Source of the DNA: Microbacterium allomyrinae
GTDB lineage: Bacteria > Actinomycetota > Actinomycetes > Actinomycetales > Microbacteriaceae
Direction: 5' to 3'
DNA length: 64,000 nucleotides
Assembly (NCBI RefSeq): GCF_020682705.1
Contig: NZ_JAGTTN010000005.1
Coordinates: 1 to 64,000 of the forward strand
Shown: positions 1 through 7,977 of the stretch, piece after piece
Position numbering within the stretch: position 1 is the stretch's first letter
Layout: each line of letters starts with the position of its first letter
The notes under the pieces: model-generated
Seen by the model: only the letters and a program-made list of their open reading frames with translations
What the model was told of the DNA's origin: nothing
Database searches by the model: none
Position numbers and translations under genes: made by a program

Positions 1-23
1 TCGCGGGAATCTGTAGCGGTCGC

Positions 24-161
24 GGCCGGCGCCGCGCTCGGCCGGCGCCGCGCTCGGCCGGCGCCGCGCTCGGCCGGCGCCGCGCGCGGGCGGACTGCCG
101 CGCTCGGGCGGACTGCCGCGCTCCGGCCGCCCTGCTGTGCTCGGGCCGACCTGCCGTGCTC
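24..161. repeat. GC-rich tandem repeat, no gene
   Basis: Four contiguous 16-bp units of GGCCGGCGCCGCGCTC fill 24-87; the first three are exact and the fourth has one change. They are followed by two exact 18-bp units GGGCGGACTGCCGCGCTC (88-123) and two diverged 19-bp units (124-161) that keep the ending GTGCTC. There are no spacers, so this is not a CRISPR array. Bases 1-195 otherwise hold no gene that I can support. The units contain the palindrome GGCCGGCGCC-like core and could form hairpins downstream of the leftward gene that ends at 196. Confidence 0.8.
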
Positions 162-195
162 GGGCGGCGTGCGTGATCCCGGTCTCGAGGAAGGC

Positions 196-1020
196 TCAGC
201 TGATCGAGACGAGCCGATTCACGTCGTCCTTCGGGAGGGTGCCCGCGGTCGCCGTGACGGTGAAGTCCTGCAGCGTGGAACGCCCCGACAGCACCGTGAG
301 AAAGGCTGTGTCGGCGGCATCGCGTCCTGTCGCGATCCGCACGAGCGTGTCTCGTGGAGCGAGCGCTGTCGCGTCGACCACGCGCCATTCCCCGCCGATC
401 CACGCTTCGGCGACGGCGTGGAAGTCCATGGGCGACAGTCCGGGCGCGTAGACCGAGACCAGGCGGGCAGGAACGTTCCGCGCGCGCAGCAGCGCGATCG
501 TCAAGTGCGCGAAATCGCGGCACACCCCTTGACGCGACAGCAGCGTGCGCACGGCGCCGTCGGTGGGCAGGCTCGATCCGCTGACATAGGCGAGCCGTGT
601 GCCGACCCATGAGGACACGGCGGCGAGCAGGTCGGGTCCGGCCGGAATGTCGTGGAACTCGGCCGCGGCCGTCGGGGCGAGAGTGTCGGACTCGGCATAG
701 CGGCTGGGACGGGTGTAGCGCACCGGCTCGGCGGGTGGGACGTTCGCCGTGGGCCCGGCCTCGCCCGCTGCGCTGTCGCTGACGGTGCCGTCGATCGTCG
801 CGGTGTAATCCAGCACGAGGATTCCGGGTGGGGCCTCGACCCGGTGCAGACGCGTGCCGTGGTCGTCGGCGAATTCGATCACTTCGAGCGGATGGCCGTC
901 GAGCGTGAGCGCGAGCCTCTCGGCAGACGGTTCGTACGTCGAGGCGACTGCGACGGAAAAGATGAGATCCGCCGTCTCGGTCACGGACAGTTCGATGTGT
1001 GCAGCGACGTCTCTCTTCAC
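196..1020 (-). CDS. Transglutaminase-like cysteine protease family protein
   Basis: This 274-residue protein has the transglutaminase-core triad: Cys167 in QGVCRDFAH, His201 in MDFHAVAEAW and Asp216 in VVDAT. The N-terminal 110 residues resemble the beta-sandwich that precedes the core in bacterial transglutaminase-like proteins. I chose the GTG at 1020 because the preceding in-frame stretch is low-complexity and unlike the family. It lies 86 nt downstream of the hpaI stop on the same strand, so it may be cotranscribed with the hpa operon, but nothing links its activity to aromatic catabolism. Substrate unknown. Family assignment is firm; physiological role is not. Confidence 0.8.
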   Translation of the reverse strand: MKRDVAAHIELSVTETADLIFSVAVASTYEPSAERLALTLDGHPLEVIEFADDHGTRLHRVEAPPGILVLDYTATIDGTVSDSAAGEAGPTANVPPAEPVRYTRPSRYAESDTLAPTAAAEFHDIPAGPDLLAAVSSWVGTRLAYVSGSSLPTDGAVRTLLSRQGVCRDFAHLTIALLRARNVPARLVSVYAPGLSPMDFHAVAEAWIGGEWRVVDATALAPRDTLVRIATGRDAADTAFLTVLSGRSTLQDFTVTATAGTLPKDDVNRLVSIS

Positions 1021-1106
1021 GCGCCTACTCTCGCACGATGCGAGCCCTCCTCGGGCCGCCGAGGTCGACGGGACCACGCCTGGGTCGGCGCGAAAGGACC
1101 CATGCG

Positions 1107-1985
1107 TCAGTACGAAGGGCGTTCGGACGACTCCGGCATGGCTCGCTCGGCAGCGGATCCGGCGGATGCGGGTCCGACGAACCGGGCAGCCAGCGCCTCG
1201 GAGCCGCGAGCGAGGAGCGCGACATCGGCTCCGACGAGGATGAAGGAGGCCCCGGCCTCGAGATAGGCGTCGGCCGCGACCGGGTCGAAGGCGTTCACCC
1301 CGGCGGGCTTGCCGGCGGCGCGTACGGCCTCGAATGCACGGAGGGCGGCGGCGACGACATCCGGATGCGTCTGCTGGCCCAGCAGCCCCATGGACGCCGC
1401 CAGATCGCTTGGCCCGACGAACACGCCGTCGACCCCGTCGACCGCGGCGATGTCGGCCGCCGCCTCGACGCCGGCCGCGGTCTCGATCTGCACGAACAGC
1501 GACACGTGGGCGTCCGCGTCCTGGAGGTAATCGTCCACGCGGTTCCAGCGCGCCGAGCGCGCGAGGGCGGAGCCCACACCCCTCGTGCCACGCGGCGGAT
1601 AGCGCACGGCGGCGACCGCGGCTTCGGCATCCGCCCTCGACGACACCATCGGCACGAGCAGGTTCTGCGCTCCGAGGTCCAGCACCTGCTTGATCGTCAC
1701 GACATCACCGATCGGCACGCGCACGACGGGGATCACGGGGTACGCGGCGACCGCCTGCAGCTGTGCGAGCACCGACTCCAGCCCGTTCGGGGAATGCTCC
1801 ATGTCGATGAGCATCCAGTCCAGGCCCGCTCCGGCGCAGATCTCGGCGACCAACGGCGATCCCGAGCACACCCAGATCCCGGCGAGGGGGCGACCGGATG
1901 ATCTCGGTACGCCTTCTTCGTCGGCACTCGATCCGGCGGGCGCGGCCAGCGCCGCGCGGAAGGTCGGGGCTAGACGAAGCGGCAT
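1107..1985 (-). CDS. hpaI: 4-hydroxy-2-oxoheptanedioate aldolase HpaI
   Basis: Class II pyruvate aldolase of the HpcH/HpaI family, 292 residues. It splits 4-hydroxy-2-oxoheptane-1,7-dioate into pyruvate and succinic semialdehyde, the last step of homoprotocatechuate meta-cleavage. The residues known from the E. coli enzyme are present with a constant shift of 19: His64, Arg89, Glu168 (VQIET) and Asp194 (GPSDLA). The ATG at 1985 overlaps the end of hpaH by 16 nt, consistent with translational coupling. The C-terminal 20 residues are low-complexity. The succinic semialdehyde product is probably oxidised by the dehydrogenase encoded at 23316-24785. Confidence 0.93.
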   Translation of the reverse strand: MPLRLAPTFRAALAAPAGSSADEEGVPRSSGRPLAGIWVCSGSPLVAEICAGAGLDWMLIDMEHSPNGLESVLAQLQAVAAYPVIPVVRVPIGDVVTIKQVLDLGAQNLLVPMVSSRADAEAAVAAVRYPPRGTRGVGSALARSARWNRVDDYLQDADAHVSLFVQIETAAGVEAAADIAAVDGVDGVFVGPSDLAASMGLLGQQTHPDVVAAALRAFEAVRAAGKPAGVNAFDPVAADAYLEAGASFILVGADVALLARGSEALAARFVGPASAGSAAERAMPESSERPSY

Positions 1986-2755
1986 GTGATCTTTCCCATC
2001 GGTCCGTAGTCGCACAGCACGCTATCGCCCTGCGATACCCACATGGGGCGTGTGAACGATCCGGCGAGGATGATCTCGCCTGCTTCGAGGCGCGCGCCGT
2101 GCTGGTGGAACTTGTTCGCCAGCCACGCGACACCGGTCGCGGGATGGCCGAGCACGCCGGCGGCGACCCCGGTCTCTTCGATCTCGCCGTTGCGGCTCAG
2201 AACACCCGGGACCCAGCGCAGGTCGATCTCGTCGGGTCGTTTGCGGACGTCGCCGAGCACCATCGCGCCGTAGGCGGCGTTGTCCGAGATCGTGTCGACG
2301 ATCGTGCGGCCCTCGAGCTCGATGTGCGAGTTCAGCACCTCGAGGGCGGGGACGGCGTAGTCGATCGCGGCCAGGGCATCGTCGAGCGTGCAGTCGGGGC
2401 CCTCGAGGGGCGCCTTGAGGACGAAGGCGAGCTCGACCTCGATCCGCACGTTCGAGAACAGGTGGACCGGGATCTCGCTACCGGACTCGTACACGGTGTC
2501 GTCGAACATCACGCCGTAGTCGGGCTCGGTGATTCCCGTGGCCTGCTGCATGGCCTTGGATGTCAGCCCGATCTTGCGACCGATCAGCGTGCGTCCGGCG
2601 GCGATGTTCTTGTCGCGCCAGACGCCTTGGATCGCATACGAGTCCTCGATCGTCGCGTCCGGATAACGCGCGGTGATCCGGGGGATCACGCCGTGTGTGC
2701 GATCGGCCTCGGCGAGCTCGTCGGCGAGCTGGGCGATCAGCCCTGGTGACAGCAT
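1970..2755 (-). CDS. hpaH: 2-oxo-hept-4-ene-1,7-dioate hydratase HpaH
   Basis: This 261-residue member of the hydratase/decarboxylase (FAH-superfamily) group adds water to 2-oxo-hept-4-ene-1,7-dioate before aldol cleavage. Glu106, Glu108 (RIEVELAFVL) and Glu139 (VPALEV) are at the same numbers as the metal ligands known for E. coli HpcG. The ATG at 2755 follows an AGGAGAG-type ribosome site just upstream. It sits 37 nt after hpaD and overlaps hpaI. Related 4-oxalocrotonate decarboxylases and 2-oxopent-4-enoate hydratases share the fold, but the hpa context decides the assignment. Confidence 0.92.
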   Translation of the reverse strand: MLSPGLIAQLADELAEADRTHGVIPRITARYPDATIEDSYAIQGVWRDKNIAAGRTLIGRKIGLTSKAMQQATGITEPDYGVMFDDTVYESGSEIPVHLFSNVRIEVELAFVLKAPLEGPDCTLDDALAAIDYAVPALEVLNSHIELEGRTIVDTISDNAAYGAMVLGDVRKRPDEIDLRWVPGVLSRNGEIEETGVAAGVLGHPATGVAWLANKFHQHGARLEAGEIILAGSFTRPMWVSQGDSVLCDYGPMGKITCRFV

Positions 2756-2792
2756 CCGTCTCTCCTTCGTCGTCGGGTAGTGCGTGAAACCC

Positions 2793-3953
2793 TCAGAGTT
2801 GGTTGCCGAGCTTGTACTCGCCCTGCTTGTACTCCGGCATCGACTCCTCGCCGGGGCGCGTGTACGAGAAGCCGTCGGCACCGATCGTGACGGCCATCTC
2901 GGAGTCGTCGGTGCGCGCGACCACCGGCTGCGGGTTGCCGTCGAGGTCGAGCACGAGCGAGGCTTCGGTGTACCAGGACGGCACGACGGGGTTTCCCCAC
3001 CAATCGCGGCGCTGGTTGTCGTGCACGTCCCAGGTCACCACGGGGTTGTCGGGGTCGCCGGTGTAGTAGTCCTGCGTGTAGATCTCGACCCGGTGGCCGT
3101 CGGGGTCGCGCAGGTACAGGTAGAACGCGTTCGAGACGCCATGGCGGCCGGGGCCGCGCTCGATCGCGTCGGAGCGGCGGAGGGCGCCGAGCTTGTCGCA
3201 GATGGCGAGGATGTTGTGCTTCTCGTGGGTCGCGAAGGCGACGTGATGCATGCGCGGGCCGTCGCCGCCGGTCATCGCGGTGTCGTGCACGGTGGGCTTG
3301 CGGCGCATCCAGGCGGCGTAGACGGTGCCGGCTTCGTCCTGGATGTCTTCGGTCACGCGGAAGCCGAGCGACTGCATGAAGTTGACCGCACGCGGCACGT
3401 CGGGGGTCACCTGGTTGAAGTGGTCCAGCCGCACCAGCTCGCCCGGCGTGTGGAGGTCGTAGCGCCAGGAGAGCCGCTCGACGTGTTCGGTCTGGAAGAA
3501 GAACTCGTACGGGAAGCCCAGCGGGTCCTCGACGCGCACCGAGTCGCCGATCCCTTTCGTGAAGCCCTCCGCGCGGCGCTCGATGCGGCAGCCGAGCTCG
3601 GAGTAGAACGCGACGGCCTTGTCGAGGTCCTCGGCGGTGCGCACGCGGTACGAGAATGCGGCGACGGCAGCGACGGGGCCCTGGCGCAGCACGAGGTTGT
3701 GGTGGATGAACTCCTCCGTGGAGCGGAGGTAGATCGCCTCGTCGTCCTCGTCCGTCACGTACAGCCCGAGCACGTCGACGTAGAACTGCCGCGACGCGAC
3801 GAGGTCGGTCACGACGAGCTCCATGTAGGCGCAGCGCAGGATGTCGGGCGCGGGGTTCGTGGGCGTCGGTACCGGGTTGTCCGAGTGGATCGGCGCCTCC
3901 TGGCTCACGTAGAAGCCGGAAGAGGTGAGGGTCATGTCGTCACGGTGGGTCAT
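2793..3953 (-). CDS. hpaD: Homoprotocatechuate 2,3-dioxygenase HpaD
   Basis: Extradiol dioxygenase of the vicinal-oxygen-chelate type, 386 residues. It opens the ring of 3,4-dihydroxyphenylacetate. Relative to the Brevibacterium fuscum and Arthrobacter enzymes every known active-site residue is shifted by exactly 23: metal ligands His178, His237 and Glu290, second-sphere His223 and Tyr280. The N-terminus is correspondingly about 23 residues longer. The ATG at 3953 has AGGA upstream; a second in-frame ATG at 3935 is possible. The metal (Fe or Mn) cannot be read from the sequence. It lies between hpaE and hpaH in the operon. Confidence 0.96.
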   Translation of the reverse strand: MTHRDDMTLTSSGFYVSQEAPIHSDNPVPTPTNPAPDILRCAYMELVVTDLVASRQFYVDVLGLYVTDEDDEAIYLRSTEEFIHHNLVLRQGPVAAVAAFSYRVRTAEDLDKAVAFYSELGCRIERRAEGFTKGIGDSVRVEDPLGFPYEFFFQTEHVERLSWRYDLHTPGELVRLDHFNQVTPDVPRAVNFMQSLGFRVTEDIQDEAGTVYAAWMRRKPTVHDTAMTGGDGPRMHHVAFATHEKHNILAICDKLGALRRSDAIERGPGRHGVSNAFYLYLRDPDGHRVEIYTQDYYTGDPDNPVVTWDVHDNQRRDWWGNPVVPSWYTEASLVLDLDGNPQPVVARTDDSEMAVTIGADGFSYTRPGEESMPEYKQGEYKLGNQL

Positions 3954-3992
3954 TTCGCGTCCTTGCGTGTGGAGTTCGGCTGGGCGACGGGA

Positions 3993-5528
3993 TCAGTGGG
4001 ATGCCGGGGATCCGGCTTTGCCGAAGGTCGGGTTGTGTGCGGGGCCGAGCGTGATGTGCACGGCCTGCTGGTCGGTGTAGAAGTCGATCGAGCGGTAGCC
4101 GCCCTCGTGCCCGAGGCCGGATGCCTTGACGCCGCCGAACGGGGTGCGCAGGTCCCGCACGTTGTTGGAGTTCAGCCACACCATGCCGGCCTCGATGGCT
4201 TGCGAGAAGTTGTGGGCGCGCTTGAGGTCGCTGGTCCACACGTACGCCGCCAGGCCGTACTTCACGCCGTTGGCGAGGGTGAGGGCCTCGTCGTCGGTGT
4301 CGAACGGCGTGATCGCGACGACGGGACCGAAGATCTCCTCCTGGAAGATGCGGGCGTCGGGGGCCACGTCGACGAACACCGTCGGTGCGACGTAGTTGCC
4401 CGTGGGGAAGCCGTCGGGCCGGCCGCCGCCGGCGACGAGGCGGCCCTCGGTCTTGCCGATCTCGATATAGCTCATCACCTTGTCGTAGTGCTCGGGGTGC
4501 ACGAGCGCTCCGACCTCGGTCGCCGGATCCTGCGGGTCGCCGACGATCACCCGCTTCGCCTGCGCCGCGTAGCGCTCGACGAATTCTTCGTAGATCGGGC
4601 GCTCGACGAGGATGCGGGAGCCCGCGGTGCAGCGCTCGCCGTTGAGCGAGAAGACGCCGAAGATCGTCGCGTCGACGGCGGCTTCGAGGTCGGCGTCGGC
4701 GAAGACCACGGCGGGGCTCTTGCCGCCGAGCTCCATCGACAGGCCCTTGAGGAACGGCGCCGCGTTGCCGAAGATGAGCTGCCCGGTGCGGCTCTCGCCC
4801 GTGAACGAGATGAGCGGGACATCGGGATGCTTCACCAGCGCGTCGCCGGCATCCTCGCCGAGCCCGTTCACGAGGTTGAAGACGCCCTGCGGAAGTCCTG
4901 CCTCTTCGAAGATGCCCGCCCACAGCGATGCCGACAGCGGCGTGAACTCGGCGGGCTTGAGCACCACGGTGTTGCCCGTGGCGAGGGCGGGGCCGAGCTT
5001 CCACGATTCGAGCATGAACGGCGTGTTCCAGGGCGTGATGAGGCCGGCGACGCCGATCGGCTTGCGGTTGACGTAGTTCATCTGGCGGCCGGGCACCTTG
5101 TAGGCGTCATCGGCCTGCGCGACGATCAGGTCGGCGAAGAACCGGAAGTTCTCGGCCGCGCGACGGGCCTGCCCGAGCGCCTGCGTGATCGGCAGACCGG
5201 AGTCGAAGGACTCGAGTTCGGCGAGGCGCGCATCGCGTGACTCGACGATGTCGGCGATGCGATGAAGGATCCGGGAACGTTCGCGCGGCAGCATCCGCGG
5301 CCAGGGGCCCTCTTTGAACGCGCGCGTGGCGGCGGCGACGGCCCGGTCGATGTCGGCCTTCTTGCCGGCCGCGGCGCGGAGGTACGTCTGGTTCGTCACC
5401 GGGTCGAGCACGTCGAACGTGTCGCCGTCGAGCGAGTCGACGAACTCTCCGTCGATGTAGTGCTGGATGCGGTCGGGCAGGTCGGCGGGCACGTGGCGCT
5501 CTCCGGCGAGCGTGACGGTGTCGGTCAT
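3993..5528 (-). CDS. hpaE: 5-carboxymethyl-2-hydroxymuconate-semialdehyde dehydrogenase HpaE
   Basis: NAD-dependent aldehyde dehydrogenase, 511 residues. It oxidises the ring-cleavage semialdehyde formed by HpaD. Catalytic Cys300 (GERCTAG), general-base Glu266 (MELGGKSP) and Asn168 (TPWNTP) are in place. The ATG at 5528 has a good GGAG ribosome site 6 nt upstream; the long in-frame extension before it is rich in Arg and Pro and not protein-like. The gene is 20 nt downstream of the GntR gene and 39 nt upstream of hpaD. The substrate assignment rests on the operon context, since the aldehyde dehydrogenase fold alone is not specific. Confidence 0.93.
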   Translation of the reverse strand: MTDTVTLAGERHVPADLPDRIQHYIDGEFVDSLDGDTFDVLDPVTNQTYLRAAAGKKADIDRAVAAATRAFKEGPWPRMLPRERSRILHRIADIVESRDARLAELESFDSGLPITQALGQARRAAENFRFFADLIVAQADDAYKVPGRQMNYVNRKPIGVAGLITPWNTPFMLESWKLGPALATGNTVVLKPAEFTPLSASLWAGIFEEAGLPQGVFNLVNGLGEDAGDALVKHPDVPLISFTGESRTGQLIFGNAAPFLKGLSMELGGKSPAVVFADADLEAAVDATIFGVFSLNGERCTAGSRILVERPIYEEFVERYAAQAKRVIVGDPQDPATEVGALVHPEHYDKVMSYIEIGKTEGRLVAGGGRPDGFPTGNYVAPTVFVDVAPDARIFQEEIFGPVVAITPFDTDDEALTLANGVKYGLAAYVWTSDLKRAHNFSQAIEAGMVWLNSNNVRDLRTPFGGVKASGLGHEGGYRSIDFYTDQQAVHITLGPAHNPTFGKAGSPASH

Positions 5529-5548
5529 GTGGTGCTCCTTCGCGTGTT

Positions 5549-6238
5549 TCAGAATGCAGGGAGACCGAGGGCCTCGTCGGGGTGCTCGTGGATCATGTAG
5601 GCGTCGAGTGTGGTCGAACGGTGTCGGCGGGCGACCTGCTCGATCTCTCCGAGCGGGGCGCCCGTCTCGATCAGATGCAGGATGCTCTCGTGCTCGCGCA
5701 CCGACTCCTGGGCACGGCCGGGCACGAAGCTGAACGTGGAGTCGCGCAGGTGCCCGAGCCGGCCCCACTCCGCGTTGACGAGTTCGAGCATGCGTGGGTT
5801 CGCGCACTTCTCGAACAGCACGGCGTGAAACTCCTGGTTGAGCGCGGTGAAGGCCCGTGGGTCGAAGTGCCCGAGGGTCTCGATCATGAGCTCGTTGATC
5901 CGGCGCGCGTTGCGGATGTCGTCGGCGGTCAGGCTCCGTGCCGCCAGTGCGGTCGCGGTGCCTTCGAGGATCGACAGCGCTTGCATGCTGAACCGGTACT
6001 GCGAGTCGTCGACCATCGATACGCGTGCGCCGATGTTGCGCTCGAAGGTCACGAGGCCCTCGGCCTCGAGCTGACGGATCGCCTCGCGCACCGGCACCAC
6101 GCTCATGGCGAGGTCGCCCGCGATCGTGCCGAGCACCAGCCGGTAGCCCGGGGTGTAGTCCTGATTGGCGATCCGCTCCTTGATGAAGCGGTATGCGAGC
6201 TGCGACTTGCTCGGCGTCGCGACGTTCTCGACGGTCAT
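5549..6238 (-). CDS. GntR/FCD-family regulator of the hpa operon
   Basis: This 229-residue protein has a winged helix at about residues 15-75 (the segment ending VPVREAIRQLEAEGLV is typical of GntR proteins) and an all-helical FCD effector domain at about 85-220. FCD regulators usually bind small carboxylates and short palindromes with a GTATAC-like core. The start ATG at 6238 overlaps the stop of the upstream gene (ATGA), so it is cotranslated within the operon it probably controls. A candidate operator lies at 7885-7896, and a near-identical palindrome lies upstream of the IclR gene at 21056-21065. Whether it represses or activates is unknown. Confidence 0.88.
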   Translation of the reverse strand: MTVENVATPSKSQLAYRFIKERIANQDYTPGYRLVLGTIAGDLAMSVVPVREAIRQLEAEGLVTFERNIGARVSMVDDSQYRFSMQALSILEGTATALAARSLTADDIRNARRINELMIETLGHFDPRAFTALNQEFHAVLFEKCANPRMLELVNAEWGRLGHLRDSTFSFVPGRAQESVREHESILHLIETGAPLGEIEQVARRHRSTTLDAYMIHEHPDEALGLPAF

Positions 6239-7854
6239 CGCCCCGCCTCCCGCGCCGCGTCCGGCTCCACTTTCCTGTTGGGGCTGCGCAGATCTGCGGC
6301 GCCGCTGCCGGAAACTGCAGCCGAAGCGCGCTCCGCGCCGTAGCGGGCGCGCCATTCGGCGTTCATCGGGAAGAGTCCGTCGACCGGGTTGCCCGCTGCG
6401 ACGCGCGCGGCGATCCAGGCGTCCTCGTCCTCCTGAGCGAGCGCGGCATCGACGACCTCTTCGACGAGGCCCGGCGGGATGACGATGACGCCGTCGCGGT
6501 CGCCGACGATGACGTCGCCCGGCTGGACGGTGGTGCCGCCGCACGCGATGGTCACGTCGTGGTCCCACGGCACGTGCTTTCGGCCGAGGACCGCGGGGTG
6601 TGCGCCTGCGGAGTAGACGGGGATGCCCACGGCGGTGACGGCATCGGCATCGCGCACGCCGCCGTCGGTCACGATTCCGGCCGCGCCGCGCGCGTGCGCC
6701 CGGATCGCGAGGATGTCGCCGAGGGTGCCCGAACCGGCCTCGCCGCGGGCTTCGATCACGATCACGTCGCCGCCTCCGACGGCGTCGAACGCGCGCTTCT
6801 GCGCGTTGTAGCCGCCGCCGTGGCTCGCGAACAGGTCTTCGCGATTCGGCACGAAACGCAGTGTGCGGGCAGTGCCGACGAGCTTCGATTCGGGATGCAG
6901 CGGCCGAACGCCGTCGATCGTGACGTTGTTCAGTCCGAGCTTGCGCAGCTGCGCCGAGAGACCGGCGACCGGGACGGCTTCGAGCTTCTCGCGCAATGCG
7001 GGGGAGAGCGACGGGGTGGGTTCGGCGCCCTCGGCGGGTTCGGGCGAGAGTCCCGCCGCTTCGCGGGAGCCCCACGCCTCGGTGCGCTGCAGGTCATCGG
7101 CGGCCGGAAGCGAGCCGAGGTCGGGGTCGAACCCCGCCGCACCCTCGATGACCGTCGTGACGAGCCGGCCCGAGGTCGGACCGCCGTCGACCGAGACCTC
7201 GACTTCGACGACGTCGCCGGGGACGGCGACCGATGAGCCCGCCGGAGTGCCGGTGAGGATCACGTCTCCGGGCTCGAGGGTGAAGTGCTGCGACAGGTCG
7301 GCGACCAGCTGCGCGAGCGGGAAGATCAGGCCGGCCGTGGTGTCGTCCTGGGCGAGCCCTCCGTTCAGCCATGTGCGCACACGCAGCGCGGCGGGATCGA
7401 CCGTGCGCGCGTCGATGAGTGACGGTCCGATCGGCGTGAAGCCGTCGCCGCCCTTCGAGCGGACGTTCGAGCCCTTGTCGTTCGCACGCAGGTCGTAGAG
7501 GCCGAAGTCGTTGGCGGCGGTGACCGCGGCGACGTGGCTCCACGCGTCGGCGGCCGCGACCCGTCGCGCGGGGGCGCCGATCACCAGCGCGATCTCGCCC
7601 TCGAAGGCGAGCAGCTCCGTTCCTGCCGGCCGTTCGATCGTGCTGCCGGAGGCTGCGACCGAGCTCGACGGCTTGAAGAAGTACGACGGATGCTGCGGCC
7701 GCCGTCCCCGCTGGTCTGCACGCGAGGCGTAGCTGAGGTGGATCGCGACGATCTTGCCGGGGCGACAGGGGAGGGCCGCGAATCGCGGATCGGCAGGGGA
7801 GTGCTCCGTGGGCGGTGCCACGGCATCCGCTGTCGTGTCGTTCTCAGTGGTCAT
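6235..7854 (-). CDS. Fused FAH-family isomerase/decarboxylase and RraA-like protein
   Basis: First gene of the hpa operon, 539 residues, with two domains. Residues 30-235 are a fumarylacetoacetate-hydrolase-type module: metal ligands Glu85 and Glu87 (EGEIALVIG), Asp116 (AND), FTPIGP at 139-144 and GDVILTGTP near 196-204. A Pro/Glu-rich linker covers 236-285. Residues 286-490 are RraA/HMG-aldolase-like, with the catalytic-type pair Arg401-Asp402 in DGGVRD. Enterobacterial HpaG instead has two FAH modules. By context the protein should carry out decarboxylation and/or isomerisation of the HpaE product; RraA-family enzymes can decarboxylate 2-oxo acids, so the second domain may replace one FAH module. 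That is inference. A GGGAG site precedes the ATG at 7854. Confidence 0.85.
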   Translation of the reverse strand: MTTENDTTADAVAPPTEHSPADPRFAALPCRPGKIVAIHLSYASRADQRGRRPQHPSYFFKPSSSVAASGSTIERPAGTELLAFEGEIALVIGAPARRVAAADAWSHVAAVTAANDFGLYDLRANDKGSNVRSKGGDGFTPIGPSLIDARTVDPAALRVRTWLNGGLAQDDTTAGLIFPLAQLVADLSQHFTLEPGDVILTGTPAGSSVAVPGDVVEVEVSVDGGPTSGRLVTTVIEGAAGFDPDLGSLPAADDLQRTEAWGSREAAGLSPEPAEGAEPTPSLSPALREKLEAVPVAGLSAQLRKLGLNNVTIDGVRPLHPESKLVGTARTLRFVPNREDLFASHGGGYNAQKRAFDAVGGGDVIVIEARGEAGSGTLGDILAIRAHARGAAGIVTDGGVRDADAVTAVGIPVYSAGAHPAVLGRKHVPWDHDVTIACGGTTVQPGDVIVGDRDGVIVIPPGLVEEVVDAALAQEDEDAWIAARVAAGNPVDGLFPMNAEWRARYGAERASAAVSGSGAADLRSPNRKVEPDAAREAGR

Positions 7855-7884
7855 GAGCTCCCTCGCTCTTGCGTCGTATTCGAA

Positions 7885-7896
7885 ATCGTATATGAT
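7885..7896. promoter_or_regulatory. Candidate GntR operator in the hpa/MHS divergent promoter
   Basis: ATCGTATATGAT is a palindrome with one mismatch, in the 123-bp gap between the leftward hpa operon and the rightward transporter gene. Its core TCGTATATGA differs at one base from the perfect palindrome TCGTATACGA at 21056-21065. FCD-type GntR regulators commonly bind such sites. A second weak dyad around TTCGAA lies at 7879-7884. Confidence 0.45.
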
Positions 7897-7977
7897 CGTC
7901 CCCACATCCGGCAACACCTTCCCCGAACGCGTTGACCGGTGACGACGACGTCAGCCATTCGACACAGGAGTCATGAA

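Noticed and set aside
24..161. CRISPR array
   Set aside because: Units are contiguous, only 16-19 bp, without unique spacers, and no cas genes are present.
2784..5240. An 818-codon open frame on the plus strand
   Set aside because: It lies opposite hpaD and hpaE, which have complete active-site residues. High GC keeps the antisense frame open; its product is Val/Asp/Arg-rich with no family pattern.
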